DNA of 64,000 bases from Mycolicibacterium tusciae JS617 (lineage in GTDB: Bacteria > Actinomycetota > Actinomycetes > Mycobacteriales > Mycobacteriaceae). The translations under genes were made by a program, and so were the position numbers. The stretch lies in contig NZ_KI912270.1 of NCBI RefSeq assembly GCF_000243415.2, positions 620,001 to 684,000 on the forward strand, given 5' to 3'. The notes below the pieces were generated by a model. It saw only the letters and a program-made list of their open reading frames with translations. It was not told where the DNA came from and did no database searches. Below are positions 36,278-44,478 of the stretch, in pieces (the first letter of the stretch is position 1; each line of letters opens with the position of its first letter).

Positions 36278-37174
36278 AGCCCTGGCCGCCGTGGGTTTTG
36301 CCCGCACGGCAACCAGGCCACCGCCGATCACGAGGGCCATGCCAAGATTGGTGACGAGCGTTGGCCGGTGGTCCCAGACGATCCAGTCGATCAGCGCGGT
36401 GAACACGATGACGGTGTAGATGAACGGTCCGACCTTCTCTGCCGGGGCGTAGCGGTAGGCCACCACAATCAGGATCTGCGAGAACAATTGCGCGAATCCA
36501 AGCCCGATCAACCACACCCAGGCCGACGCGTGGATAGGACGCCAGTCGAGCACCGCGATGGGGACGGACAGCACAGTCGAGATCAGAAAGTAGTAGAAGA
36601 GGACCCTGATCATCGGCTCGGTTGCACCGAGCCAACGGACCGACATCATGGCGACGGCCAGGAAGAGCGCCCCTGCCAGCGCAGCCAACTCGCCGACATT
36701 GAAGCCGTGGCCTTGGGGCCGCAACACCAGCATTATCCCGGCGAAGCCGATGCCGGCGCTGATCCACGTCATTCTCGATACTCGTTGGCGAGTGACCACC
36801 CAGGCGATCAACGGCATCCACAGGGGTGCGCTGTAGGTCAGCAGCGTCGCGTTGGCCAGAGGTATCTGGGTGATCGCGAAGAACAGGGCGTACCAGCATG
36901 CCGTGCCGGTGGCCGCTCGCAGAAGGTGGAGACCGATCTTGTCGGTCCGCAGTGGCGACCAGCCGCCGCGAAGCGCCACCGGGGTCACGAACAGCAGGCA
37001 TATCGCGTTCTGGAACAGCAGCAGCACGCCCGTCGATGTGTACTGTCCGGACACCTTCGCAAGGGTGCCGACGAGCGCCACGCAGAAGAATGCGGCCGTC
37101 GTGAGCAGCGCCCCGAGGACGAGGTTCTCCGGTCTGCGACCTACGCCAACGCCCTGAGCCTCCCGGTCACTCAT
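36266..37174 (-). CDS. EamA/DMT-family transporter
   Basis: This 302-residue protein has ten predicted transmembrane helices arranged as two EamA repeats. The first starts LVLGALLTTAAFFCVALVG and the second near ELAALAGALFLAVAMMSVRWL. Family members export metabolites such as amino acids or nucleotide sugars; the substrate is unknown. ATG 37174 (MSDREAQG) is chosen over 37198 because a tandem 17-bp repeat lies between them. It converges with the thiolase gene and is 40 nt downstream of the SDR gene on the same strand. Confidence 0.82.
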   Translation of the reverse strand: MSDREAQGVGVGRRPENLVLGALLTTAAFFCVALVGTLAKVSGQYTSTGVLLLFQNAICLLFVTPVALRGGWSPLRTDKIGLHLLRAATGTACWYALFFAITQIPLANATLLTYSAPLWMPLIAWVVTRQRVSRMTWISAGIGFAGIMLVLRPQGHGFNVGELAALAGALFLAVAMMSVRWLGATEPMIRVLFYYFLISTVLSVPIAVLDWRPIHASAWVWLIGLGFAQLFSQILIVVAYRYAPAEKVGPFIYTVIVFTALIDWIVWDHRPTLVTNLGMALVIGGGLVAVRAKPTAARALRG

Positions 37175-37176
37175 GT

Positions 37177-37210
37177 GACATCTCTTCGAAGCCGACATCT
37201 CTTCGGAGCC
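37177..37210. repeat. Tandem 17-bp repeat before the EamA gene
   Basis: GACATCTCTTCGAAGCC and GACATCTCTTCGGAGCC abut at 37177-37193 and 37194-37210, differing by one base. They lie in the leader of the EamA gene, where the duplication could move its promoter or ribosome site. Confidence 0.7.
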
Positions 37211-37214
37211 TTTG

Positions 37215-38102
37215 TCACTCGCCGCCGAGCGCCGGTTCGGTGAACTCAGGCCTGCCTGCCCTGGCGTCCATGCGGTTGGTTTCGCGTTCCAGGATGTTGT
37301 TTAGCATGCGTGGCGCAACCACGTCGAGTGCACGTAGCGCGAGCGCCTTACGGGGCGCGATGCGGATCGGCCTGGTGGTGGCGGCGGTCACCATCCAGTC
37401 GGCGGCCTCATCGGCCCCCAGCGCCGCAACTCCTTGATAGGCGCGGGTCGGGGCGATCATCGGTGTCGCGACCAATGGGTAGTAGATGGTCGTGGAATGG
37501 ACACCCGCGTGCCCCCACTCGGTGTCGATGACGCGGCTCACGGCACTCAGCGCGGCCTTGGAAGCGTTGTAGGCGGCGAACATTGGGGAGGATTCCGGCA
37601 GCACTCGCCAGGTGGCGATGTTGATGATGTGCCCGTCGCCGCGTTCGATCATCTGAGGGCCAAGGCCCCTGATGAGCCGCAGCGGCGCGTAGTAGTTCAG
37701 CGCCATCACTCGCTCGATGTCGTGCCATCGGTCCAGCGATTCGGCCAACGGCCTGCGAATCGACCTGGCCGCGTTGTTGATCAAGATGTCGACTGGCCCG
37801 ACCTCTGCGACCACCTTGTCGACCTGGTCGAGATCGGCTAGGTCTGCACGTATCGCGGTGGCGTTGCCGCCGCACGCGGTAATCCGGTCGACCAGCTCCG
37901 CCAGGAGGCTTTCCCGGCGGGCGACCACAATCACCATTGCACCCTGGGCCGCGAACTTCTCCGCAGCAACGGCGCCAATTCCCGACGATGCGCCAGTCAA
38001 CAGAATCCGCTTACCGCGCAAACCCACGGGCGTCGGGGCCGACCAACGTGGTATCGGACGCATCCCGGCCAGGCGCATCGCCCTCTTGATGTTCGGAATC
38101 AC
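37215..38102 (-). CDS. SDR-family oxidoreductase
   Basis: This 295-residue classical short-chain dehydrogenase has cofactor loop LLTGASSGIGAVAAEKF, INNAARSIRRPL, and the catalytic Ser/Tyr/Lys in INIATWRVL and YNASKAAL. In INIAT the usual Ser is replaced by Thr, which can serve in some SDRs. A C-terminal extension with ALDVVAPRMLNNI fits the acyl-chain reductase-like mycobacterial group. The start is GTG 38102. It lies upstream of the EamA gene on the same strand and downstream of the tRNA. The substrate is unknown. Confidence 0.82.
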   Translation of the reverse strand: MIPNIKRAMRLAGMRPIPRWSAPTPVGLRGKRILLTGASSGIGAVAAEKFAAQGAMVIVVARRESLLAELVDRITACGGNATAIRADLADLDQVDKVVAEVGPVDILINNAARSIRRPLAESLDRWHDIERVMALNYYAPLRLIRGLGPQMIERGDGHIINIATWRVLPESSPMFAAYNASKAALSAVSRVIDTEWGHAGVHSTTIYYPLVATPMIAPTRAYQGVAALGADEAADWMVTAATTRPIRIAPRKALALRALDVVAPRMLNNILERETNRMDARAGRPEFTEPALGGE

Positions 38103-38250
38103 AGCCCCACCCTGTCTGGTCAGCGCAGAGACTCGCCGCTTCCAGGCACAATGTATGGCGCTGCGGCCGTCCCCGCAGCAAATTACGAATCGGTTGGGAC
38201 ACCGGCGGCCGCCTACTGGTGCGCGGCTGACGTCGCCTACTCAAAAATTG

Positions 38251-38323
38251 TGGAGCTAAGGGGATTCGAACCCCTGACCTTCTCGATGCGAACGAGACGC
38301 GCTACCAACTGCGCCATAGCCCC
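38251..38323 (-). tRNA. tRNA-Ala(CGC)
   Basis: A 73-nt cloverleaf on the minus strand starts GGGGCTATGGCGCAGTTGGT. The acceptor stem GGGGCTA/TAGCTCC (one G-U) is followed by discriminator A. The D arm is standard. The anticodon stem TCTCG/CGAGA encloses loop TTCGCAT with anticodon CGC, and the T arm contains GTTCGAATC. CCA is not encoded. A T-rich stretch (ATTTTTG) follows at 38243-38249. A TAGCCT hexamer about 17 nt upstream is a likely -10. Confidence 0.97.
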
Positions 38324-38376
38324 TGATACCGGTAGCACAGGCTACCAGTCGCGGCCCGCCGGTCGAAACCGCGAGG

Positions 38377-39432
38377 CTACTGACCCGCCGCACGCGGAAG
38401 GTCGAAGTGGCGCGCGAACGGTGCGTAGTCCAGGTGCTCGAAGATCGGATCCTCGTCATCGATCTCCAGCACCACCGAGCCCGGCCGCCGCAGCCGGGAC
38501 GGCACGACGTCGAACTCCCTGTCGTCGGTGTTCTCCACCCCGAGCCGCGACCGGGCCATCCGCTGCGCCCGACGGCGCCGTAGCCGCTCCTCGATACGCG
38601 TCTGGCGCCGCAGGTAGCCGAGGTAGAACAGGGTCACCGCGCTGACGACGGCGCTCGCCCACCACAGGACCGGCGTCAGCATGTATGCCGCGACGACCGA
38701 GGCGACCACCAACAGCCCCATGACGGTCAGCATTCGCTTGCGGAACTTGAACTTGCGGACACTGACCGCAGCGGTGGTCTTCGACTCGTGGCGGCGCCTG
38801 CGCGCCGCGCTCAGCGAATCGGCGAGCTGCAGCTCGGTATCCGACGGCGCCTCCAGACCCGAGGAATCTGCGACGTACTCGTACTCATCGTCGGAACCGT
38901 CGAGTTCGGGTTCGCGCTCTTGCTGCGGATCTTCGGCTTCTTCGGCTTCTTCGGCGGTCTCACCGAAATCCAGTGCCAGCTCATCGGTTTGGCTCGCGGG
39001 TTGAGTCGCGGCGCGTGCGGACGCCCCTACCGGTAGCGCGCCGGAGGCCTCCTCGATCACATCGACGTCCAGGTAGCCCGGATCCTCATCCTGCTCGATA
39101 TCGACGGCGGCGACCCGCACGACCGTCCGTCGCGCCGGGGCCTGGACGGCATCTTCGTCGAGGTCGTCGTCGAGGCCATCGTCGAGGTCATGGTCTAGGT
39201 CGTCGTCGACGTCGTCGGCTGACGGCCGCCAGTCCGGGTCGCTGGCATGACCGGCCGCAGGCGCCTTGCGCCGCCGCAGCCGTGTTCTGCTGTCGTTGAG
39301 TACCCGGGTCGCCAACGCGACGTCACTGGTGCGGCGCACTGCGTCTCGCTTGCTGATCAGCATTGGGACGAGCACGAACAGCCAGAGGACGACGAGAGAG
39401 ATCCACAGGAGGGATTGGGGGATGCTTGGCAT
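38377..39432 (-). CDS. glpR: Membrane receptor GlpR for gephyrin-like protein Glp
   Basis: This 351-residue membrane protein has an N-terminal helix (LLWISLVVLWLFVLVPMLI) and a long acidic disordered cytoplasmic-type linker (DDVDDDLDHDLDDGLDDDLD and Glu-rich runs). Two adjacent helices lie near residues 225-270, and a C-terminal basic-to-acidic tail has VVPSRLRRPGSVVLEIDDEDP. It matches M. tuberculosis Rv0996 and the corynebacterial GlpR, a receptor that ties the MoeA-like protein Glp to FtsZ-based division and polar growth. ATG 39432 (MPSIPQSLLW) is the homologous start. The partner glp gene lies about 0.9 kb upstream. Confidence 0.85.
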   Translation of the reverse strand: MPSIPQSLLWISLVVLWLFVLVPMLISKRDAVRRTSDVALATRVLNDSRTRLRRRKAPAAGHASDPDWRPSADDVDDDLDHDLDDGLDDDLDEDAVQAPARRTVVRVAAVDIEQDEDPGYLDVDVIEEASGALPVGASARAATQPASQTDELALDFGETAEEAEEAEDPQQEREPELDGSDDEYEYVADSSGLEAPSDTELQLADSLSAARRRRHESKTTAAVSVRKFKFRKRMLTVMGLLVVASVVAAYMLTPVLWWASAVVSAVTLFYLGYLRRQTRIEERLRRRRAQRMARSRLGVENTDDREFDVVPSRLRRPGSVVLEIDDEDPIFEHLDYAPFARHFDLPRAAGQ

Positions 39433-39591
39433 GTCGCCGGCTCCTTTCCCCGATAAGGCTAGGTCTGGTGACCTGCGCATCCGTGGATGGCGCGCCGAGA
39501 CAATTACACACCTGTAATTCGTTGCTGACAAGCACCAACAGTCACATGTGTCACTTTTGTAACAGATTGGCCCGAGTTCGAGATCGCCGAA

Positions 39592-39640
39592 TGTGCGATT
39601 TCATACGCGACGCGCCGGGCTCGGCGTATGAAACCGCACA
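39592..39640. repeat. Palindromic intergenic element with 17-bp arms
   Basis: TGTGCGATTTCATACGC (39592-39608) and GCGTATGAAACCGCACA (39624-39640) pair at 16 of 17 positions around a 15-nt GC-rich loop. It fills the gap between the glpR start and the rimJ end. There is no T run, so it is not a standard terminator; it looks like a REP-like unit. Confidence 0.7.
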
Positions 39641-39668
39641 GTCGCGGCGCCACGCCGAGCGCAGAAAT

Positions 39669-40322
39669 TCAGGTCCAACTCGCGTGGCCCTGACGCACCA
39701 GGGCGGAGGACGCGGAACCGTTGAGCTCCTCGATGGTGATGGCCACCAGCAGGTGATCGCGCCATGCTCCGTCCACCTCGAGATAGCGCCGCAGCAGGCC
39801 CTCCTCGCGAAAGCCCACCTTTGCCAGCACGGCGCGGCTCGCCGCGTTTTCCGGACGCACTGTCGCTTCGACGCGATGCAGCCGCACTGCGCCGAAACTG
39901 TGATCCACGCCCAACGCCAGCGCGGCTGTCGCGACACCACCACCCGTCGCGGAGCTGGCCACCCAGTACCCGATCCACGCCGACCGCAGCGCGCCGTGCG
40001 TCACGTTGCCGATCGTCAGCTGGCCGACGAACTGTCCGTCAAGCTCGATCACGTATGCCAACATCCGACCCTTGCGCGCCTCCGACCGCAGGCCGGAGCA
40101 CACGGATGGCCATGACGTAATGGCATGCCGCACTTCCCAATCCGAGCCATTGGAGGGTTCCCACGGTTCCAGGTGAGCCTGATCGGACAATCTGAGACGA
40201 CTCCACTGCGGCCCGTCGCGCAGCCGCACCGGCCGCAACCGCACCACGCCGGCGGGCACCCGCAGCGGACCGGCAGGCGACGGCCACCCCGGATGCATGG
40301 AACTCGAACGCCATAGGTTCAT
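39669..40322 (-). CDS. rimJ: GNAT acetyltransferase RimJ-like
   Basis: This 217-residue GNAT enzyme resembles ribosomal-protein alanine N-acetyltransferases. It shows the acetyl-CoA loop region WVASSATGGGVATAAL and the conserved C-terminal RPENAASRAVLAKVGFREEG. The position matches M. tuberculosis Rv0995. ATG 40322 is 20 nt after the glp stop, so it is co-transcribed with glp and glpR follows it. The target is unproven; the name follows the family. Confidence 0.85.
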   Translation of the reverse strand: MNLWRSSSMHPGWPSPAGPLRVPAGVVRLRPVRLRDGPQWSRLRLSDQAHLEPWEPSNGSDWEVRHAITSWPSVCSGLRSEARKGRMLAYVIELDGQFVGQLTIGNVTHGALRSAWIGYWVASSATGGGVATAALALGVDHSFGAVRLHRVEATVRPENAASRAVLAKVGFREEGLLRRYLEVDGAWRDHLLVAITIEELNGSASSALVRQGHASWT

Positions 40323-40342
40323 GACGGTGTGCCCGGAGTCGA

Positions 40343-41629
40343 TCAGCCGCGCTGGGCCAGGAATGCGACGTCGACGATCTCGCCCGTGCGGATCTGCTCG
40401 GCCTCGCTGGGAACGACGACCAAACAGTTTGCCTCAGCCAGTGTCGCGAGCAGATGCGACGGTGCACCGGGCACGCCGCCAAGCGCCTGCACCAGGTATT
40501 CGCCGGTGTCCTGATCGCGCATCAACTGTCCTCGCAGGTAGCCCTTGCGGCCGGCCACCGAGGCGATGGGCGACAGGGTGCGCGCCTGCACGATCCTTCG
40601 GTGGGCCTGCCTCTTACCCAACGACAACCGGATCAGCGGACGCACCATCACCTCGAAGACCACCAGCGCGCTGACCGGGTTGGCGGGCAGCAGGAACACC
40701 GGCACACCGTCTCGTCCAAGCTGACCGAAGCCCTGAACCGAACCCGGATGCATGGCGATGCGCGCCACCTCCATCTCGCCGAGCTCCGCGAGCACCGTCC
40801 GAACCCCCTCGGCGGCGGCCCCACCGACCGCGCCCGCAATCACCACCGCCTCGGCGCGGTTGATCTGTCCCTCGACGACGTCGCGCAGCACCTTGGGGTC
40901 CGTGTCGACGATGCCGACACGGTTCACCTCGGCGCCCGCGTCACGGCCTGCCGCGGCCAGAGCGTAGGAGTTGACGTCGTAGACCTGTCCGTTGCCCGGC
41001 GTGCGGGAGATGTCGACGAGTTCGCCTCCCACGCACAGCACCGACAGCCGCGGCTTCGGATGCACGAGCACGCGGTCCCGTCCGACCGCGGCCAGCAATC
41101 CCACCTGAGCGGGGCCGATGATCGCCCCCGCCCGCACTGCCACGTCCCCCGGCTGGACATCGTCGCCCGTCCTGCGGACATAGGCGCCCGATCGCACACC
41201 CCGCAGCACCGTCACCCGCGCGTCACCGCCGTCGGTCCATCGCAGCGGAAGCACCGCGTCGGCGAGCGTCGGCATCGGCGCGCCGGTTTGGACACGCGCG
41301 GCCTGGCGCGGCTGCAGCCGGCTGGGGGTGCGCGCGCCGGCTTCGATCGAGCCGATCACCGGCAGGCTCACCTCACCGTCGGAACGTGCCGCGGCTCGGT
41401 CGTCGCTGTCGTCGCCGTCGCCGTCGTCCCCGGTTCCCACGCCGAGCACATCCACACTGCGGACCGCATAACCGTCGATGGCGGCCTGATCGAATCCCGG
41501 CAGGGGTCGCTCGGTGACCACCTCTTCGGCGCACATCAAGCCCTGCGCCTCGGCGATCGCCACCCTGACCGGTCTGGGGGCCACCGCGGCAGCGGCTACC
41601 CGGGCCTGCTGCTCCTCAACCGACCGCAC
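40343..41629 (-). CDS. glp: Gephyrin-like MoeA-type protein Glp
   Basis: This 428-residue MoeA-fold protein (MoeA1 in M. tuberculosis, Rv0994) has domain motifs LPGFDQAAIDGYAV and PMPTLADAVLPL. The MPT-binding-like motif PGNGQVYDVNSY, with the later VIAGAVGGAAAEG in place of the usual GGxS, is altered from strict molybdotransferases. The C-terminal domain contains VFLLPANPVSALVVFEVMVRP. In corynebacteria this paralogue binds FtsZ and the receptor GlpR and works in cell division rather than cofactor synthesis. The start is GTG 41629. Gene order galU-glp-rimJ-glpR is conserved. Confidence 0.87.
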   Translation of the reverse strand: MRSVEEQQARVAAAAVAPRPVRVAIAEAQGLMCAEEVVTERPLPGFDQAAIDGYAVRSVDVLGVGTGDDGDGDDSDDRAAARSDGEVSLPVIGSIEAGARTPSRLQPRQAARVQTGAPMPTLADAVLPLRWTDGGDARVTVLRGVRSGAYVRRTGDDVQPGDVAVRAGAIIGPAQVGLLAAVGRDRVLVHPKPRLSVLCVGGELVDISRTPGNGQVYDVNSYALAAAGRDAGAEVNRVGIVDTDPKVLRDVVEGQINRAEAVVIAGAVGGAAAEGVRTVLAELGEMEVARIAMHPGSVQGFGQLGRDGVPVFLLPANPVSALVVFEVMVRPLIRLSLGKRQAHRRIVQARTLSPIASVAGRKGYLRGQLMRDQDTGEYLVQALGGVPGAPSHLLATLAEANCLVVVPSEAEQIRTGEIVDVAFLAQRG

Positions 41630-41665
41630 AAGTCGCCTTTCTCGGTGTCAGGCGATCGCTGCGAA

Positions 41666-42577
41666 TCAGCAATCGATCAGCCCCAAGCGCTCCACCAGCC
41701 ACCGCCGTAGCTCGGGCCCGTAGTCGTCGCGCTCCAACGCAAAGTCAACCGCAGCCTTGAGGTAGCCGCCGGGATTTCCGAGGTCGTGTCGAGAACCGCG
41801 ATGCACGACGACGTGGACCGGATGCCCTTCCTCGATCAGCAAAGCAATCGCGTCGGTCAACTGGATTTCGCCGCCCGCCCCCCGCGGAACCCGCTTGAGC
41901 GCGCCGAAGATCGCGCGGTCGAGAACGTAGCGACCGGCCGCGGCATAGGGCGACGGCGCATCCTCGACCTTCGGCTTCTCGAGCATGCCCTTGACGCGCA
42001 TCACGTTCGGGTTGTTGGTGTCGGCGACGGGTTCGACATCGAAGACGCCGTATGCGCTGATCTCGTCGCCGGGCACCTCGATCGCGCACAAGACCGAACC
42101 GCCGCGCTTGGCACGGACTTTCGACATCGTCTCGAGCACCCCGGTGGGCAACACGAGATCGTCGGGCAGCAGCACCGCGATTGCGTCGTCGTCGTCGTTC
42201 AGGACACTCTCTACGCAGCCGACGGCGTGGCCGAGACCCAGGGGTTCGGCCTGGATCACCGACTCGACCTTGATGAGCGCCGTTGCGCGGCGCACCTTCT
42301 CCAGCATCACGTGCTTGCCACGTGCTTCCAGCGTGCCCTCGAGCACGAGGTCCTGGACGAAGTGGGCGACCACCCCGTCCTTGCCCTCGGAGGTCACGAT
42401 GACGAGCCGCTCGGCACCGGCTTCCGCCGCCTCCGCGGCTACCAGTTCGATGCCCGGGGTGTCCACGACGGGCAACAGTTCTTTCGGCACGGTCTTCGTC
42501 GCGGGCAGGAACCGCGTGCCCAAACCTGCCGCAGGGACGACCGCGGTGCGCGGAATCGGTACCTCGGGCCGTGTCAT
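41666..42577 (-). CDS. galU: UTP-glucose-1-phosphate uridylyltransferase
   Basis: This 303-residue nucleotidyltransferase makes UDP-glucose for glycolipids, trehalose and arabinogalactan precursors. The N-terminal motif AAGLGTRFLPATKTVPKELL and the VEKP-like lysine region MLEKPKVEDAPS are present, as is LPDDLVLPTG. ATG 42577 has a TAATGT hexamer seven nt upstream, giving a leaderless start. The upstream gene for 5-FTHF cyclo-ligase is divergent and shares the same palindromic -10 sequence. glp follows 36 nt downstream on the same strand. Confidence 0.94.
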   Translation of the reverse strand: MTRPEVPIPRTAVVPAAGLGTRFLPATKTVPKELLPVVDTPGIELVAAEAAEAGAERLVIVTSEGKDGVVAHFVQDLVLEGTLEARGKHVMLEKVRRATALIKVESVIQAEPLGLGHAVGCVESVLNDDDDAIAVLLPDDLVLPTGVLETMSKVRAKRGGSVLCAIEVPGDEISAYGVFDVEPVADTNNPNVMRVKGMLEKPKVEDAPSPYAAAGRYVLDRAIFGALKRVPRGAGGEIQLTDAIALLIEEGHPVHVVVHRGSRHDLGNPGGYLKAAVDFALERDDYGPELRRWLVERLGLIDC

Positions 42578-42584
42578 TGTTCAC

Positions 42585-42594
42585 ACATTAATGT
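42585..42594. promoter_or_regulatory. Shared palindromic -10 of galU and the 5-FTHF cyclo-ligase gene
   Basis: ACATTAATGT reads TAATGT on both strands. On the minus strand it is seven nt before the galU ATG. On the plus strand it would start transcription about 40 nt before the TTG at 42641. One site thus serves both divergent genes. Confidence 0.45.
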
Positions 42595-42640
42595 CCTTAG
42601 GTCGGCAGAACCCCCCAAGGTCCGGTTTGGAGACGATGCG

Positions 42641-43225
42641 TTGCAGCGAACAAAAGCCGAACTGCGCGAGGCGATACTGCTGACTCGCCGCGCGCTGTCC
42701 TTTGAAGAGCACGACCGCGAGGCGCAGGCGCTCGCAAACCACCTTGCGGCGCTGGTCACCGACGCCCAGACCGTGTGCGCATACGTACCGGTCGGGTCCG
42801 AGCCCGGATCCCTCGAGGTGCTCGACTCACTGCGCCGCCGCGGCGTGCGGGTGCTGCTGCCGGTCACCGGCAGCACTGAGACCACGGGCGCCCCGGAGCC
42901 GCTGCAGTGGGGCGAGTACCGCCCCGGCGAGCTGATCGGAGCGCGGCATGGACTGAAGGAGCCTGCGCCACCGTGGCTCGCGGCCGACGCGATAAAGGAT
43001 GCATCGGTGATCCTCGTGCCGGCACTCGCGGTCGACCACGCAGGGGTCCGGCTGGGCCGCGGAGCGGGGTTCTATGACCGTTCCCTGCCCCTGGCCGATG
43101 CGGCAGCGCGACTCATCGCCGTCGTGCGCGACGACGAACTCGTCGACCGCCTGCCCGCCGAACCGCACGATGTGCGCATGACCCACGCGCTGACCCCGCA
43201 CAATGGGCTAGTCACACTCGGCTGA
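42641..43225 (+). CDS. 5-formyltetrahydrofolate cyclo-ligase family protein
   Basis: This 194-residue protein would convert 5-formyl-THF to 5,10-methenyl-THF with ATP. The N-terminal KAELREAILLTRRALS and the C-terminal ATP/substrate motif VRLGRGAGFYDRSLP are conserved, as is the ending RMTHALTPHNGLVTLG. TTG 42641 is chosen because GGAG lies eight nt upstream; no ATG or GTG fits. It corresponds to M. tuberculosis Rv0992c. It is divergent from galU and upstream of the zinc-ribbon chaperone gene. Confidence 0.88.
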   Translation: MQRTKAELREAILLTRRALSFEEHDREAQALANHLAALVTDAQTVCAYVPVGSEPGSLEVLDSLRRRGVRVLLPVTGSTETTGAPEPLQWGEYRPGELIGARHGLKEPAPPWLAADAIKDASVILVPALAVDHAGVRLGRGAGFYDRSLPLADAAARLIAVVRDDELVDRLPAEPHDVRMTHALTPHNGLVTLG

Positions 43226-43260
43226 CTGTCGCCGGGAATGGCGCAGCCCACGTAGCGGTT

Positions 43261-43287
43261 CTAGCACTTGAGCCGGTAGAGTGCTAA
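43261..43287 (+). promoter_or_regulatory. CIRCE element (HrcA operator) upstream of ruc
   Basis: CTAGCACTT, nine nt, GAGTGCTAA. The right arm is a perfect CIRCE half-site and the left matches 7 of 9 of TTAGCACTC, with the canonical nine-nt spacing. It ends 26 nt before the ruc GTG. HrcA should repress this gene and release it on heat shock. Confidence 0.8.
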
Positions 43288-43313
43288 GAAGTTTGACGAT
43301 CTCGGAGGTTTTC

Positions 43314-43670
43314 GTGCCCACGTATTCCTATGCGTGCACCGACTGCGGCAATCGCTTCGATGAGGTGCAGTCGTTCAGCGACGATGCGCTGACCACCTGC
43401 CCCAAGTGCAGCGGTCGCCTACGCAAGCTGTTCGGCAATGTAGGTGTGGTGTTCAAGGGCAGCGGTTTCTATCGCAACGACAGCCGCGAAGCGGCCAAGA
43501 GTTCGTCGTCGGCTTCGGCGTCGTCGAACGGCACGTCCGGTAGTTCGGATTCGTCGTCCTCGTCGTCGGACAAAGCCGCCTCGAGTACGTCCAGCGACTC
43601 GAAGTCGGACTCTACAAGTTCGAGCTCAAGCTCCTCGAGTTCGGCGCCGGCCGCCGCGGCTTCCAACTAG
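43314..43670 (+). CDS. ruc: FmdB-type zinc-ribbon redox-regulated chaperone Ruc
   Basis: This 118-residue protein has an N-terminal zinc ribbon with four cysteines (CTDCGNRF and CPKCSGRL) followed by an unusually Ser-rich disordered tail of about 65 residues. It matches M. tuberculosis Rv0991c (Ruc), a chaperone activated by oxidation of its zinc-binding cysteines that cooperates with the DnaK system. The start is GTG 43314 with GGAGG seven nt upstream. The CIRCE element just upstream fits membership of the HrcA heat-shock regulon. The SAF-domain gene follows 61 nt downstream. Confidence 0.87.
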   Translation: MPTYSYACTDCGNRFDEVQSFSDDALTTCPKCSGRLRKLFGNVGVVFKGSGFYRNDSREAAKSSSSASASSNGTSGSSDSSSSSSDKAASSTSSDSKSDSTSSSSSSSSSAPAAAASN

Positions 43671-43731
43671 TTATCCACAGGCGCGGCTTCAGGCGGCGCC
43701 GAAACCCTCGCCTGCTGCCTAGTTTGGCGGT

Positions 43732-44394
43732 ATGGGGGAATCGCTGAATCCGTCGGCCTTGAGTCGGCTCGTTGATCGCCTACGCCCCGACTGGTCGCGC
43801 ACCGCGGCGGCCCGGCGGGTCGCCGCGGGCGCTCTCGTCATCCTGGCCGCCGTCGCGGCACTTCGACCCGACCCGGCGCACGAACGGACCGAAATCGTCG
43901 TCGCTGCCCGGGATCTGGCGCCGGGCATCGAACTCACCACCGCCGACGTCCATCTCGAAACCCGCATGGCGACAACAGTTCCCGACGGCGCGCAGAGGGA
44001 TCTCGCAGCGGTGGTCGGTGCCACGCTCGCCGGTCCGGCCCGCCGTGGCGAGGCTCTGACCGATGTCAGGCTGTTGAGTCCGAGACTTGCCGAGGCGTCA
44101 GCGGGCCCGAATGCGCGCATCGTTCCGCTACACCTAGACGACACAGCGCTGCTGGATCTGATCCGTCCTGGGGATGTGGTCGACGTGCTCGGCGCCGGAG
44201 CCGACACCGGCGTGGGTGGCTTGGCCGACCCGCAGATAATGGCGACCGACGCGGTGGTGGTGCTCGTGTCGCAAAAGCCGTCAGGAGCGGGCAGCGGAGG
44301 CGACCGGGTGGTGCTCGTCGCCCTCCCGGCGCAGGACGCCAACGAGGTGGCCGGTGCGGCGCTCGTGCAGAGCGTCACCCTCACCTTCCACTGA
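43732..44394 (+). CDS. SAF-domain protein with N-terminal membrane helix
   Basis: This 220-residue protein has one N-terminal transmembrane helix (RVAAGALVILAAVAAL) and an extracytoplasmic SAF domain (EIVVAARDLAPGIELTTADVHLETR). A CpaB/RcpC-like region with LIRPGDVVDVLGA follows. CpaB proteins belong to Flp pilus assembly, but no other pilus genes are in the window. It corresponds to M. tuberculosis Rv0990c, reported with Rv0991c in the heat-shock response, so it may be read from the CIRCE-controlled promoter. Function unknown. Confidence 0.75.
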   Translation: MGESLNPSALSRLVDRLRPDWSRTAAARRVAAGALVILAAVAALRPDPAHERTEIVVAARDLAPGIELTTADVHLETRMATTVPDGAQRDLAAVVGATLAGPARRGEALTDVRLLSPRLAEASAGPNARIVPLHLDDTALLDLIRPGDVVDVLGAGADTGVGGLADPQIMATDAVVVLVSQKPSGAGSGGDRVVLVALPAQDANEVAGAALVQSVTLTFH

Positions 44395-44478
44395 ACCCGG
44401 ACATCGTCCGAACCAGCACCGGGTTGACTAACGTTGCCTCTGGCGCAGAACACCCACTGCAGGAAGGGAGCGAAGAGC

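Noticed and set aside
37215..38102. Prophage or integrative element at the tRNA-Ala gene
   Set aside because: Genes on both sides are ordinary mycobacterial enzymes. No integrase and no duplicated tRNA 3' end was seen.
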